A DNA stretch of 64,000 nucleotides from Brevibacterium antiquum CNRZ 918 (GTDB lineage Bacteria; Actinomycetota; Actinomycetes; Actinomycetales; Brevibacteriaceae), in the NCBI RefSeq assembly GCF_900169145.1, contig NZ_FXZD01000007.1, forward strand, positions 1-64,000, in the 5' to 3' direction. The position numbers and the translations under genes are program-made. Positions within the stretch are counted from its first letter, which is position 1, and the number at the start of each line of letters is the position of its first letter. Positions 1 through 7,510 of this stretch are shown here, piece by piece. The notes under the pieces are model-generated. The model saw only the letters and a list, made by a program, of their open reading frames with translations, was not told where the DNA came from and searched no databases.

Positions 1-7
1 CACGACA

Positions 8-26
8 TACACCCCTTGACGGTGTA
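8..26. repeat. Short inverted repeat at left edge
   Basis: TACACC (8-13) and GGTGTA (21-26) form a 6-bp inverted repeat with a 7-nt loop. No gene is visible to its left, so its role cannot be judged. Confidence 0.3.
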
Positions 27-32
27 GTCCAT

Positions 33-61
33 GCCCCCGGCTGTTGACGCAGCGCGGGGGC
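33..61 (-). terminator. Candidate terminator of the 69-470 gene
   Basis: GCCCCCG (33-39) and CGGGGGC (55-61) are perfect 7-bp GC arms around a 15-nt loop. They lie just past the stop codon of the minus-strand gene at 69-470. There is no clear U-tract, as is common in GC-rich actinobacteria, so termination is inferred. Confidence 0.4.
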
Positions 62-68
62 CCTTACG

Positions 69-470
69 TCACCCGACCCTACCCGGCAGACCGGCCCCGT
101 CCATCGGCATCAAGATGGATACCCCTTTTGGGATTACTCCGAGGTCGCAAAGCTTGTGTGCCTGGGCGAAGACGAAGTCGAAGTCGGCGCCCTGCGCTGA
201 CAACGACGCCGGCTTGCCGGGATGACGCGACAGTGACCGGATGGTGTGCTCGGGTAGCAGTGTGTGCACCAAACCGTCGGCGATCACACGCAGCAGATGC
301 CGGTGCAGTTTCGCTTCTGCCCGGTCGATCCCGGCGTCGGGATGTTCCGCGTCAATGATCGCGTCTGCCAGACGCCGTTGCCACTGCATGGCATCACCCT
401 TGACGGGCAGCGCCGCCAACTCGAGTAATAGCGTGCGCCGGGTCTGTGCCCACGCTTCCGAAACGGACAT
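69..470 (-). CDS. Hypothetical protein (133 aa)
   Basis: I do not recognise this protein. I chose the ATG at 470 because the protein MSVSEAWAQTRR reads cleanly from it and an AGGAGG lies 13 nt upstream. A longer in-frame start at 545 would pass through an unlikely leader. The sequence is mostly helical (LLLELAALPVKGDAMQW, RHLLRVIADGLVHTLLP) and soluble, with no signal peptide or membrane segment. It is divergent from the higBA operon, with 155 bp between them. It could be a cargo gene of the same accessory segment; nothing in it suggests a function. Confidence 0.5.
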   Translation of the reverse strand: MSVSEAWAQTRRTLLLELAALPVKGDAMQWQRRLADAIIDAEHPDAGIDRAEAKLHRHLLRVIADGLVHTLLPEHTIRSLSRHPGKPASLSAQGADFDFVFAQAHKLCDLGVIPKGVSILMPMDGAGLPGRVG

Positions 471-560
471 GCTTGCATTATTGCCTCCTAGCAACCAGAT
501 ACTCGCGCGGACTCGCCAAGCGTAGGCTGCTGCTCGCGAGCTCAAAGGTTATTTGGTTAC

Positions 561-575
561 GGAACGCGGTGGAGT
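561..575 (+). repeat. Direct repeat copy 1 (upstream of higB)
   Basis: The 15-mer GGAACGCGGTGGAGT is repeated exactly at 1603-1617, and its core GCGGTGGAGTT recurs at 4525-4535. Sequence similarity continues beyond each copy (see findings). It marks the left boundary of a higBA-res module of about 1.04 kb. Confidence 0.75.
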
Positions 576-586
576 TTCGGTTTAAC

Positions 587-616
587 GTATAGCGTTAATG
601 ACGGCGTCCGTTATAC
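587..616 (+). promoter_or_regulatory. higBA promoter/operator
   Basis: GTATAGCG (587-594) and CGTTATAC (609-616) form an inverted repeat with one mismatch, directly upstream of the GTG at 626. TTATAC (611-616) could also serve as the -10. HigA-type antitoxins usually repress their own promoter by binding palindromes of this TATAACG kind. That assignment is from family knowledge and was not shown here. Confidence 0.5.
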
Positions 617-625
617 ACTGGACTC

Positions 626-907
626 GTGATCAGATCGTTCGGCAGCAAGGACGCCGAGCGCATCTGGCATGAGCAGTACGTCAAACGGGTTGACTGGAAG
701 GTGCAGCGGGCGGCCCTGCGGAAGCTCGAGTTGATCCATGCGGCGAAGAATGTCGAGGACCTCCGGGTCCCGCCGGGCAACCGCCTGGAGCGTCTGACTG
801 GCGGCCGCCGCGGGCAGCACAGCATCCGGGTCAACGCGCAATGGCGTCTCTGCTTCGTCTGGAGAGAGGGAGGTGCGGACAATGTCGAACTCGTCGACTA
901 CCACTGA
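626..907 (+). CDS. higB: HigB-type toxin, RelE superfamily
   Basis: The 93-aa protein has the compact HigB fold signature: MIRSFGSKDAERIW at the N-terminus, RAALRKLELIHAAKNVEDL in the helical part, PPGNRLERLTG, then HSIRVNAQWRLCFVW and a terminal VELVDYH. This family cleaves mRNA on the ribosome. It starts with GTG and overlaps the next gene (higA) by 26 nt, the usual toxin-first order for higBA. No inactivating change is visible in the conserved RINAQWR-like segment, so the toxin looks functional. Confidence 0.9.
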   Translation: MIRSFGSKDAERIWHEQYVKRVDWKVQRAALRKLELIHAAKNVEDLRVPPGNRLERLTGGRRGQHSIRVNAQWRLCFVWREGGADNVELVDYH

Positions 908-1202
908 GAGCGACTTGATCGAGCCGATACACCCGGGGGAGGTCCTCATGGAAGACTTCATCGAGGGATTCGGGATCACGCAGAACAAGCTCGCCGTGTC
1001 CATCGGCGTGCCGCCGCGGCGGATCAACGAGATCGTGCACGGCAAGCGGGGCATCACGGCCGATACCGCGATCCGTCTGGCGCGGTACTTCGGGACGTCC
1101 GAGGAGCTCTGGATGAACTTGCAGTCGAACTACGAGCTGCGGCTCGAGCGTCGCGCTCTGTGCGGCAAGCTCGCCGCGATCACGCCACTAAAGGTCGCAT
1201 GA
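882..1202 (+). CDS. higA: HigA antitoxin, XRE-type HTH
   Basis: The 106-aa protein carries a helix-turn-helix of the HigA/VapI type: IHPGEVLMEDFIEGFGITQNKLA followed by GVPPRRINEIVHGKRGI and TADTAIRLARYFGTSEELW. It neutralises HigB and represses the shared promoter. I chose the ATG at 882 because GGGAGG lies 8 nt upstream; a GTG at 873 is in frame but less likely. Translation is coupled to higB by the 26-nt overlap. The stop codon is only 13 nt from the RES-domain gene, suggesting a three-gene transcript. Confidence 0.9.
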   Translation: MSNSSTTTESDLIEPIHPGEVLMEDFIEGFGITQNKLAVSIGVPPRRINEIVHGKRGITADTAIRLARYFGTSEELWMNLQSNYELRLERRALCGKLAAITPLKVA

Positions 1203-1215
1203 ACGGCAAAGCTGC

Positions 1216-1572
1216 ATGATGATGCGCACCATTCGCGGGGTCTTCTACCGTGCGATTGATCCAGAGTTCCGTGAGTTCGCGCTTGGGGGATCACGTTCGG
1301 CGGGTCGATACTCGAGGCCCGACGAACCGACCCTGTACCTGAGCTCGTCGGTCGCGGGCGTCAACGCTGCGATGATCGCCCACAAGGGCGTGCGGTCGCC
1401 GTTGCTCGAGATCCTTGAGGTCGATGTAGAGGCATCCCACATCGTCGACCTCCGTGATCCTGCTGCTCTAGAACGGGTCGGAATTGATCTGTCTGATGCT
1501 CTCGCTCCGTGGCAGACGGTCGCTTCGTCTGGTGGCATCCCAGCGTCGTGGATGGTCGCTGATGCTGACTGA
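1216..1572 (+). pseudogene. RES-domain toxin gene, 3'-truncated
   Basis: The 118 aa match the N-terminal three quarters of RES-domain toxins, which degrade NAD: TIRGVFYRAIDPEFR, then GSRSAGRYSRPDEPTLYL and the APWQ and PASW motifs. Family members run on for about 30 more residues, ending with a region like GLIDPSR...WHLVLFRW. Here a stop follows PASWMVADAD and that part is absent. The sequence diverges shortly before the second copy of a 15-bp direct repeat at 1603. RES toxins normally pair with an Xre antitoxin immediately upstream, and here that place is taken by higA. It is probably inactive. Confidence 0.7.
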
Positions 1573-1997
1573 CGCGGGCAGCGAAAGAGGTTGGTCCATG
1601 CCGGAACGCGGTGGAGTCCAGAATCAACGTGTGAATGAACGATGCGAGTGGGGCGAGCGACCAATCAGGTGGCCGACCCGAACTCGGGTTGGGGGCGTTT
1701 TCGTCGTAAACCGGGCGGCGCGTGCACGAGTTGTGGAATGGGTCATTGCCATCGCGATGGGACTGTGCACTGATCCTTCGAGTGCGTGATCCTCAATCAT
1801 TGTTTCGCTGCTCGCTGCATATCGCTGAGGCGCACGTGAGCTCTGCCCGCTCGGCGGTGGCTCGATTCCGGTCGTTGGTAGGTTCGGGGTTGTCGCTCAG
1901 AGCAATATCACCAAACTCTGCATCAGTCCCTAACTTTGCCACTCCGGCCACCATCTGCGCGTAGAGGATAGGTCATCGATTGCTGTATGGTCAGTGT
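1573..1997. other. Gene-free stretch with module relic
   Basis: No credible gene is present in these 425 bp. The segment begins where the RES gene breaks off and holds the second 15-bp direct repeat at 1603-1617. About 17 of the first 23 bases from 1608 match the higB upstream region. Around 1664-1790 a weak resemblance to higB can be read in one frame: PIRW, then VVNRAARARVVEWVIA against HigB KVQRAALRKLELIHA. It may be a second, heavily eroded higB. The right end contains the cmtR promoter. Confidence 0.4.
1603..1617 (+). repeat. Direct repeat copy 2 (downstream of res)
   Basis: This is an exact second copy of the 15-mer GGAACGCGGTGGAGT found at 561-575, 1,042 bp away. It lies 31 bp after the premature end of the RES gene and marks the right side of the higBA-res module. 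Confidence 0.75.
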
Positions 1998-2008
1998 ATG
2001 CTGACTAT
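1986..2008 (+). promoter_or_regulatory. cmtR-ctpG promoter/operator
   Basis: The inverted repeat ATGGTCAG (1987-1994) / CTGACTAT (2001-2008), one mismatch, spans the candidate -10 TATGGT (1986-1991) and the cmtR start codon. The ATG at 1998 lies 6 nt after the -10, so the mRNA is probably leaderless and a bound ArsR-family repressor would cover the start site. The layout is seen; repression and metal release are inferred from the family. Confidence 0.5.
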
Positions 2009-2363
2009 TGCTTCGCGGGTAGAAGTCATGAACCGGCTCGGCCGCGCCATGGCGGACACGACTCGCTCTCGCATCCTTCTGGCCCTCCTCGACGAGCCCG
2101 GATACCCGGCGAAACTCGCCCGCGAGTTGGAGCTGACGCGTACGAACGTGTCTAACCATCTGTCCTGCCTGCGGGGCTGTGGCATTGTCGTATCCGAGCA
2201 AGAGGGGCGCCAAACCCGGTATGAGATCGCCGACCGCCACATTGCTGCGGCGCTGACCGCGCTGGTCGACGTGACGCTGGCAATCGATGAGAGTGTTCCT
2301 TGCCTGGACCCGCAGTGCACGGTGCCGGGTTGTCGCGCAGCCTGCGAGGGGGAATCGCAGTGA
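1998..2363 (+). CDS. cmtR: CmtR-like Cd/Pb-sensing ArsR/SmtB repressor
   Basis: The 121-aa winged-helix protein closely follows Mycobacterium CmtR: MLTIASRVEVMNRLGRAMAD, then RTNVSNHLSCLRGCGIVV and EGRQTRYEIAD. The two cysteines of SCLRGC match the CmtR metal ligands in the recognition helix. The C-terminal tail PCLDPQCTVPGC supplies the third ligand and extra cysteines. Metal binding is expected to release DNA and induce the downstream ATPase. The gene overlaps the ATPase start by 4 nt. The leaderless ATG at 1998 fits better than the upstream TTG at 1980. Confidence 0.88.
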   Translation: MLTIASRVEVMNRLGRAMADTTRSRILLALLDEPGYPAKLARELELTRTNVSNHLSCLRGCGIVVSEQEGRQTRYEIADRHIAAALTALVDVTLAIDESVPCLDPQCTVPGCRAACEGESQ

Positions 2364-4450
2364 GCGACGAGTGCTGCGGGGTCGATGAGCCGATTCGTCC
2401 GAAGAGGAGCAGCCGTCGAACGCTCCTGCGCATGCTTGACGGGGGCGCCTCGAATTCCTCGGGAGATGCCTGCTGCGGCGGCGAGGAGGCTGCGGATGTG
2501 AGGCGCGATGAGGGAGATGCGTGCTGTGGGCCTGACCCAGTACGAGGCCCGTCAGAACCGGGCGAGGAGCCTGAAGCCCGCCCACAGTGGTGGAAAGATG
2601 CTGCCCTGTTGCCCTCGGCGATCTCGGGGGTGTTCCTCCTCGTCGGGTATGTGCTGGTCTGGTCAGGCCTGGATATCTCTGCACTGGTGACGCAATGGAT
2701 TGCTCTGCTGGCCGGCGCCTGGACGTTCGCGCCCGGCGCGGTGCGCGGACTGCTCCACGGACGGCTCGGTGTCGGTTTGCTGATGACGATCGCCGCGGTC
2801 GGCGCGGTGCTGCTCAGCCACGTTCCCGAGGCTGCCGCACTGGCGTTTATCTTCTCCTTGGCAGAAGCTTTGGAAGATCGCGCGATGGCTCGCGCGAAGG
2901 AGGGTCTTCGCGCGCTGCTGGCTCTGATCCCTGAGACTGCTCGCATCTCCCAGGAGGGAGGCGACACGGTCGTTCCGGTGGCAGATGTGCGCAAGCTCGA
3001 TCTCCTTAGGGTCGGCGCAGGCGAGCGTTTTGCGACTGATGGTGTCGTCGTTGAGGGGCGGTCCAGTATCGACGCCTCCGCTGTCACCGGGGAGTCGATC
3101 CCCGTCGAAGTCGGGCCCGACGAACCAGTGCCCGCAGGGTCTGTCAACGGCTCAGGCTCACTGCTTATCGAGGCTACGGCTGACGGGCGTGAGAACTCGC
3201 TGACCCAGATCGTCGAGCTGGTCGAGCAGGCACACGCCCGTAAGGGAGAGCGCGCCCGGCTGGCTGACCGTATTGCCCGGCCCCTCGTCCCTGCTGTGCT
3301 GGTGGCCGCCGGACTCGTGGCGCTGTTCGAGGTTGTCGTCGGCGACCCCTGGACATGGGTCGAGCGGGCGCTCGTCGTGCTGGTCGCCGCCTCACCGTGC
3401 GCGATGGCGATCGCCGTGCCCGTCACCGTCATCAGCGCTATCGGCTCAGCGTCCAAGTTCGGTGTGGTCATCAAGTCAGGGGCCGCCTTCGAGCGCTTCG
3501 GCACCCTTCGCACAGTCGCGTTCGACAAGACCGGGACCCTCACGCAGGGCCATCCTCAGGTGACCGAGGTCCGCACCGTCAGCGGAATCGCCCGTGAGAC
3601 CTTGCTGACATGGGCGGCCGCAGTTGAAGCGGCCAGCACGCACCCGTTGGCCTCCGCCATCAGCGCCTCCGTGCCCAATGCCCAGGTGGCGAGTGATGTG
3701 AGTGAAGACGCGGGGCGCGGAGTTCTCGGCCGTGTCGACGGGCGCGTGATCAGGATCGGCAGCCCCAGGTGGATTGATCCGGGTGGTCTGCGTACCGATG
3801 CTGATGAGCTGGCTGAGGCCGGCATGACCGTCGTGGTGGTTGAAGCCGACGGGGGAACCGTGGGCCTGATCGGCGTGCGCGACGAGCTCCGACCCGAGGC
3901 CGCTGAAACCGTGCGGATGCTCCACGCTCAAGACATCAACACTGTCATGCTCACCGGAGACGACGCCCGCACCGCCCGCGCGCTGGCTGTCGAGGCCGGC
4001 ATCGATGATGTGCGCGCCGAACAGCTCCCGACCGACAAAGCCGACGCGATCACGCGCTTGACGGCGGAGCGCCCGACTGCGATGGTCGGCGATGGCATCA
4101 ACGATGCCCCCGCGCTGGCGTCTGCGACCGTGGGCATTGCTATGGGAGCGACGGGCTCCGCGGCCGCGGTGGAGTCGGCCGACATCGCCTTCACCGGCCA
4201 CGACCTGCGACTGCTCCCTGCCGCCATTGCTCACGCCCGCCGAGGCAGGCGCATCATGACGGCCAACATCGCCCTGGCGCTGGCGATCATCGTCGTCCTG
4301 TTCCCTCTCGCTTTGTTCGGCGTGCTCGGTCTGGCCGGTGTCGTTCTCGTCCACGAGGTCGCCGAGGTCGTCGTAATCCTCAACGGCGTCCGCGCCGCGC
4401 GCAAACCGGCTGCGGTGCGGGTGCACGGCGCGATGGCACAATCGGTATAA
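2360..4450 (+). CDS. ctpG: P1B-type heavy-metal efflux ATPase (CtpG/CadA-like)
   Basis: The 696-aa polytopic membrane ATPase has all P-type motifs: TGES loop (AVTGESIPVE), phosphorylation site FDKTGTLTQ, HP motif ASTHPLASAI, nucleotide-site MLTGDD and hinge MVGDGINDAPALA. The membrane metal motif reads ASPCAMAIAVP, that is SPC rather than the CPC usual for Zn/Cd pumps. Instead of a folded HMA domain, the first 75 residues carry three CC pairs (DECCG, DACCGG, DACCG). The GTG at 2360 follows GAGGGGGA and overlaps the cmtR stop. Context with CmtR suggests Cd/Pb/Zn export; the SPC motif leaves specificity open (Co is possible). Confidence 0.88.
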   Translation: MSDECCGVDEPIRPKRSSRRTLLRMLDGGASNSSGDACCGGEEAADVRRDEGDACCGPDPVRGPSEPGEEPEARPQWWKDAALLPSAISGVFLLVGYVLVWSGLDISALVTQWIALLAGAWTFAPGAVRGLLHGRLGVGLLMTIAAVGAVLLSHVPEAAALAFIFSLAEALEDRAMARAKEGLRALLALIPETARISQEGGDTVVPVADVRKLDLLRVGAGERFATDGVVVEGRSSIDASAVTGESIPVEVGPDEPVPAGSVNGSGSLLIEATADGRENSLTQIVELVEQAHARKGERARLADRIARPLVPAVLVAAGLVALFEVVVGDPWTWVERALVVLVAASPCAMAIAVPVTVISAIGSASKFGVVIKSGAAFERFGTLRTVAFDKTGTLTQGHPQVTEVRTVSGIARETLLTWAAAVEAASTHPLASAISASVPNAQVASDVSEDAGRGVLGRVDGRVIRIGSPRWIDPGGLRTDADELAEAGMTVVVVEADGGTVGLIGVRDELRPEAAETVRMLHAQDINTVMLTGDDARTARALAVEAGIDDVRAEQLPTDKADAITRLTAERPTAMVGDGINDAPALASATVGIAMGATGSAAAVESADIAFTGHDLRLLPAAIAHARRGRRIMTANIALALAIIVVLFPLALFGVLGLAGVVLVHEVAEVVVILNGVRAARKPAAVRVHGAMAQSV

Positions 4451-4868
4451 CCATGCGCCTGATCGTGGCCTGCTCGTCTCGGGACGGACACGATGGTCGC
4501 TGAGGTGTCATTCGACTGCCGACAGCGGTGGAGTTCCGATTCGACGGCTGTCGTTATTGCCGTATTCCGTCCGAAGTTGATTCCGTGATCGGATCGTCTG
4601 GCGCCAAATGTCGGGAAACTGCCTGGGTGTGAGCAGCACATCAAGGGCGGTGATCGAAAAGCACAGAGAGTGGGGCGGCGCGTGCTGCGGGGAATAGGCC
4701 GTCGAGGGCACGCCGCTGAAGGTTGCTTGAAGACTCGGCTGGGACACGCGGGGGCGGACCACACCTGTACAACACACCATGGGATCGAACGCGGAGTTTT
4801 CGCGTCTCGCAGATGCCGCTGTGCCGGCCCCGAACACTGTTGACGAGCAGCCTGCAGCAGGGCTGGGG
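4451..4868. other. Gene-free stretch holding a higBA relic
   Basis: Between ctpG and the methyltransferase, positions 4525-4730 are a degraded higBA copy (separate entry). I see nothing recognisable in 4451-4524 or in 4731-4868. The last part lies immediately past the methyltransferase stop. Confidence 0.5.
4525..4730 (+). pseudogene. Relic higBA module with internal deletion
   Basis: The block 4525-4590 aligns without gaps to 566-631, the higB upstream region and GTG start. It encodes MIGSSGAKCRETAW against MIRSFGSKDAERIW before a 1-nt insertion and an in-frame TGA. The far end, CACGCCGCTGAAGGTTGC then TTGA at 4728-4730, matches the last codons of higA (18 of 22 bases). About 430 bp of the middle is missing relative to the intact pair. 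It is a dead second copy of the same toxin-antitoxin module, on the other side of the metal-resistance operon. Confidence 0.75.
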
Positions 4869-5501
4869 TCAGGGCATCGTTCCGCAGGCGGCCTGGATGT
4901 GCCCGCCGCGAAGACTGCGGACCTGAACCTGGCGCGCGTCGCGCTGCAGGAGCTGCCACGGTTTGGCCTCGATATCAGAACGGCCCATTGAGCAGGCAAG
5001 TCGTGCCAGCGGAGTGAACACCTGAGCCCACCCGGTCGGTTTCTGCATGTCGACCACACACACCCGAGCCCCGGGTTTCGCAACGCTTTTGATTCGCCGC
5101 CAGGCGGCGTCAGGATCGCCTGTGACGCTGAGTGCGTAGGTCGCCAGCACTGCGTTGATGTGATCGGCAGGGAGCTGGTCGGCGGTGAAGCAGGTCGCGT
5201 CGGCGCGAACCAGGGACACATTCGTCCACCTGTTCCGGTCGATGCGGTCGTGGGCGACGCGCAGCATGTGCTCGCTGCGGTCGAGTCCTATCACTCGCCC
5301 TGTTGGACCCACTGCCGTTTTCAGGCGTTCGAAGTTCAGGCCGGTGCCACAGCCAACGTCGAGCACAACCTCGCCCGGCTGCAGACCCAGCATTGCAATC
5401 CCAGCGACGCGGCCGGTCCGGTAGAAGACCTCACCCGAAAACAGGTCATAGAACCGTGCACCAGATGTGTAAGGGTCCCACGAGGAACGGTGTTGTGCCA
5501 T
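4869..5501 (-). CDS. Class I SAM-dependent methyltransferase
   Basis: The 210-aa Rossmann-fold methyltransferase has motif I VVLDVGCGTGLNFERL, acidic motif II VIGLDRSEHML and a motif-III-like VLATYALSVTGDPDAAWRRI, as in UbiE/phospholipid-type enzymes. The substrate is not evident. Its C-terminus (GGHIQAACGTMP) is short. The ATG at 5501 lies 6 nt downstream of a TAGCCT -10 and lacks a ribosome binding site, so the mRNA is probably leaderless. It is convergent with the metal-resistance operon; no functional link is visible. Confidence 0.8.
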   Translation of the reverse strand: MAQHRSSWDPYTSGARFYDLFSGEVFYRTGRVAGIAMLGLQPGEVVLDVGCGTGLNFERLKTAVGPTGRVIGLDRSEHMLRVAHDRIDRNRWTNVSLVRADATCFTADQLPADHINAVLATYALSVTGDPDAAWRRIKSVAKPGARVCVVDMQKPTGWAQVFTPLARLACSMGRSDIEAKPWQLLQRDARQVQVRSLRGGHIQAACGTMP

Positions 5502-5752
5502 GTTGCCAGGCTACGCCGACGAACTCTACAGGTTCTGTGTGCGCGGTCACCGACGTCGCGGCTTGCGGTCGCCCTGGTCAACTTGGCTCGCCGTCCTTCC
5601 TCCGTCATCGGGGCGCTTGGCTGCCACGTGGTGATCGATCGACACGACGAGGTTCGCGACCGGGTGACATTGGCTGCACCGCGGATGATGAACGCAGCTT
5701 GTGACGGCGAAGCCTCAGCCAGCACCTGGTGTTATCGTGCCATACGGCTTCG

Positions 5753-6156
5753 ATGAGAGTGAACGGCGTCGAGCTCGGTGTGGAGAGTTTCGGTCGCGAT
5801 GAGGATCCCCTGCCCGACCACGATCAGGCCATCTTGTCGAGCCTGTTCGCTCGCCCGGCGCCGGACGAAACTGGGAGTGGCCCCTCGCCCGGGAGAGGCA
5901 ACGCCACGAGGTGAACCAGTTGGGCATGATCTTCTCTCGACTCGACTGCTCACCGCGCTGGCGTGAGCGCTCGGGCAATCTGCGAATCCCGACTCTGATC
6001 GTCCGCGGCCGAGCGGACCTGTTCTTTCCTGTCGGTCACGATGAAGCCCTCGCAGCAGCGATTACCGGCGCGCATCTGCTGCTCCGCGAGGAGATGGGAA
6101 CACTGGGGCCAGGGGGAGCGAGCGGTGCGGTCACTACGGCAATGCTCGCTCTCTGA
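5753..6156 (+). pseudogene. Alpha/beta hydrolase pseudogene, internally deleted
   Basis: The first codons read MRVNGVELGVESFGRDEDPL, a typical hydrolase N-terminus. The frame then breaks up. From about 5911, in another frame, the C-terminal lid and last strand appear: MNQLGMIFSRLDCSPRW, then RIPTLIVRGRADLFFPVG and a truncated HLLLREEMG segment. The central part, with the oxyanion region and the nucleophile G-x-S-x-G, is missing. An intact family member is about 270-300 aa; here only about 400 bp remain. Confidence 0.7.
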
Positions 6157-6190
6157 GGGGCGAAGCAATGTTCGCCGTTGTGGTGCGGGC

Positions 6191-7399
6191 TCAGCCCTCC
6201 CCGGCAGCACGGGGATGCGGGTACTCGGGCTTCCGGTCCTGAAAACTCAGGATGTACGGATTCTTGATCACTCCGCCCTCGATTTCGATGGCCCGAGAGA
6301 TGGTGGGAATCTGTGCCCACGCATCCGGTCCTTCCAGGACTGTGCGGAGGTAGGGCAGGAGTGCTTCGCTGACCTCCCACGTGGCCGAATTCCACAGGTA
6401 CGACGGACTGTGGTCGACGGCGTAGTAGCTGATTCCCTGGCCGACGGTGAACATCGGGTCGTCGAATGTGGTGGGTTTCGCCCATTCGAAGCCCATTCCC
6501 TCATCGCACGAGACGTCGATGATCAGGCTGCCTGGGGTGAATTCCCTGAGATCCTCTGTGCGCAGGTAGGTCATCGGCGCGGAGACGTCCTGGAGCGTGC
6601 AGTTGAGCACGATGTCGTGTGAGGCGAGGAAGGTCGGGAGCAGAACGTCGCCGTCGTCGGTGACCACCGTACTCAGATGGGTGGGACCCTCGTCGGTGTT
6701 GAGCTGGGTGATGTGTGCGCTGTGGATCGGCGATCCGACGGCTGCGGCCCCTCGCTGGGTCAGCACTTGGATGTCGTAGATTCCCTGTGCCTTGAGTGCG
6801 GTCACGGCACCACGTGCCGTCGCACCGAATCCGATGACGACCGCGCTGAGTCGTGGGCCGTAGTCACCGGTCGAACCGCGGAGGCTCAGAGCGTGCTGGA
6901 CAGAACAGTAGCCAGCGAGCTCGTTGTTCTTGTGGAACACGTGCAGACTGAAGTCTCCCTGACGTGTCCAGTGGTTCATCGCCTCGAACGCGATGAGTGT
7001 GAGTCGGCGGTCGATCGCGGTCTGTGTCATCTCGGCATCTTGGACACAGTGCGGCCATCCCCACAGGATGCGGCCTTCGGGAATGGACTCCACATCGTCG
7101 GACTGGGGCTTGGGCAGGAGCAGCACCTCAGCGGAGGCGATCACCTCGGAGCGTTCCGCGACTCGTCCGACACGCGCTTCGATATAGCCGGGTTCCAGTT
7201 GGAAGTCGGCACCGTAGCCGCGTTCGACGATCATCCGGGCTCGGACCTCGGGGTCGATGCGGTCGAGGTGATGGGGATGGATCGGCAGTCGCCTCTCGTT
7301 CTCCATCGAGGAGTCGGCGAGGAGGCCGAGGCTGAGCAGATCGTTGTTCGGCGCGTCAATGTTCGCCGAGGTTCTGGTCGGTTGAGCGGTGCCGGGCAT
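6191..7399 (-). CDS. Alanine dehydrogenase/PNT-family, CEO synthase-like
   Basis: The 402-aa soluble protein has the alanine dehydrogenase/transhydrogenase architecture. Its N-terminal substrate region is MENERRLPIHPHHLDRI and RGYGADF; an NAD(P)-binding fold follows at about residues 185-215 (VVIGFGATARGAVTALKAQG). The MENERR...GYG pattern resembles N5-(carboxyethyl)ornithine synthase, which condenses pyruvate with ornithine or lysine. Plain alanine dehydrogenase is less likely. The ATG at 7399 has GGAGG 6 nt upstream. It follows the ArsA operon at 110 bp on the same strand. Reaction and substrate are inferred. Confidence 0.65.
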   Translation of the reverse strand: MPGTAQPTRTSANIDAPNNDLLSLGLLADSSMENERRLPIHPHHLDRIDPEVRARMIVERGYGADFQLEPGYIEARVGRVAERSEVIASAEVLLLPKPQSDDVESIPEGRILWGWPHCVQDAEMTQTAIDRRLTLIAFEAMNHWTRQGDFSLHVFHKNNELAGYCSVQHALSLRGSTGDYGPRLSAVVIGFGATARGAVTALKAQGIYDIQVLTQRGAAAVGSPIHSAHITQLNTDEGPTHLSTVVTDDGDVLLPTFLASHDIVLNCTLQDVSAPMTYLRTEDLREFTPGSLIIDVSCDEGMGFEWAKPTTFDDPMFTVGQGISYYAVDHSPSYLWNSATWEVSEALLPYLRTVLEGPDAWAQIPTISRAIEIEGGVIKNPYILSFQDRKPEYPHPRAAGEG

Positions 7400-7510
7400 C
7401 CGGCCTCCAATCGTCGTGGAACTGCAGTCAGCTCCTCTTCGACTATACGCGCAACCGCCTGGGATCTGACCTTCTGCCGAATCAGGCCCGATGCGAAGCG
7501 GTGAGAGCGC

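Noticed and set aside
561-1617. Insertion-sequence origin for the higBA-res cassette
   Set aside because: The 15-bp repeats are direct, no transposase or terminal inverted repeats exist, and the repeat is part of the module's own upstream region.
2152-3543. Long minus-strand frame (463 aa) inside the metal pump gene
   Set aside because: Ser/Ala/Thr-rich composition typical of an antisense shadow of a GC-rich gene; the plus frame carries all P-type ATPase motifs.
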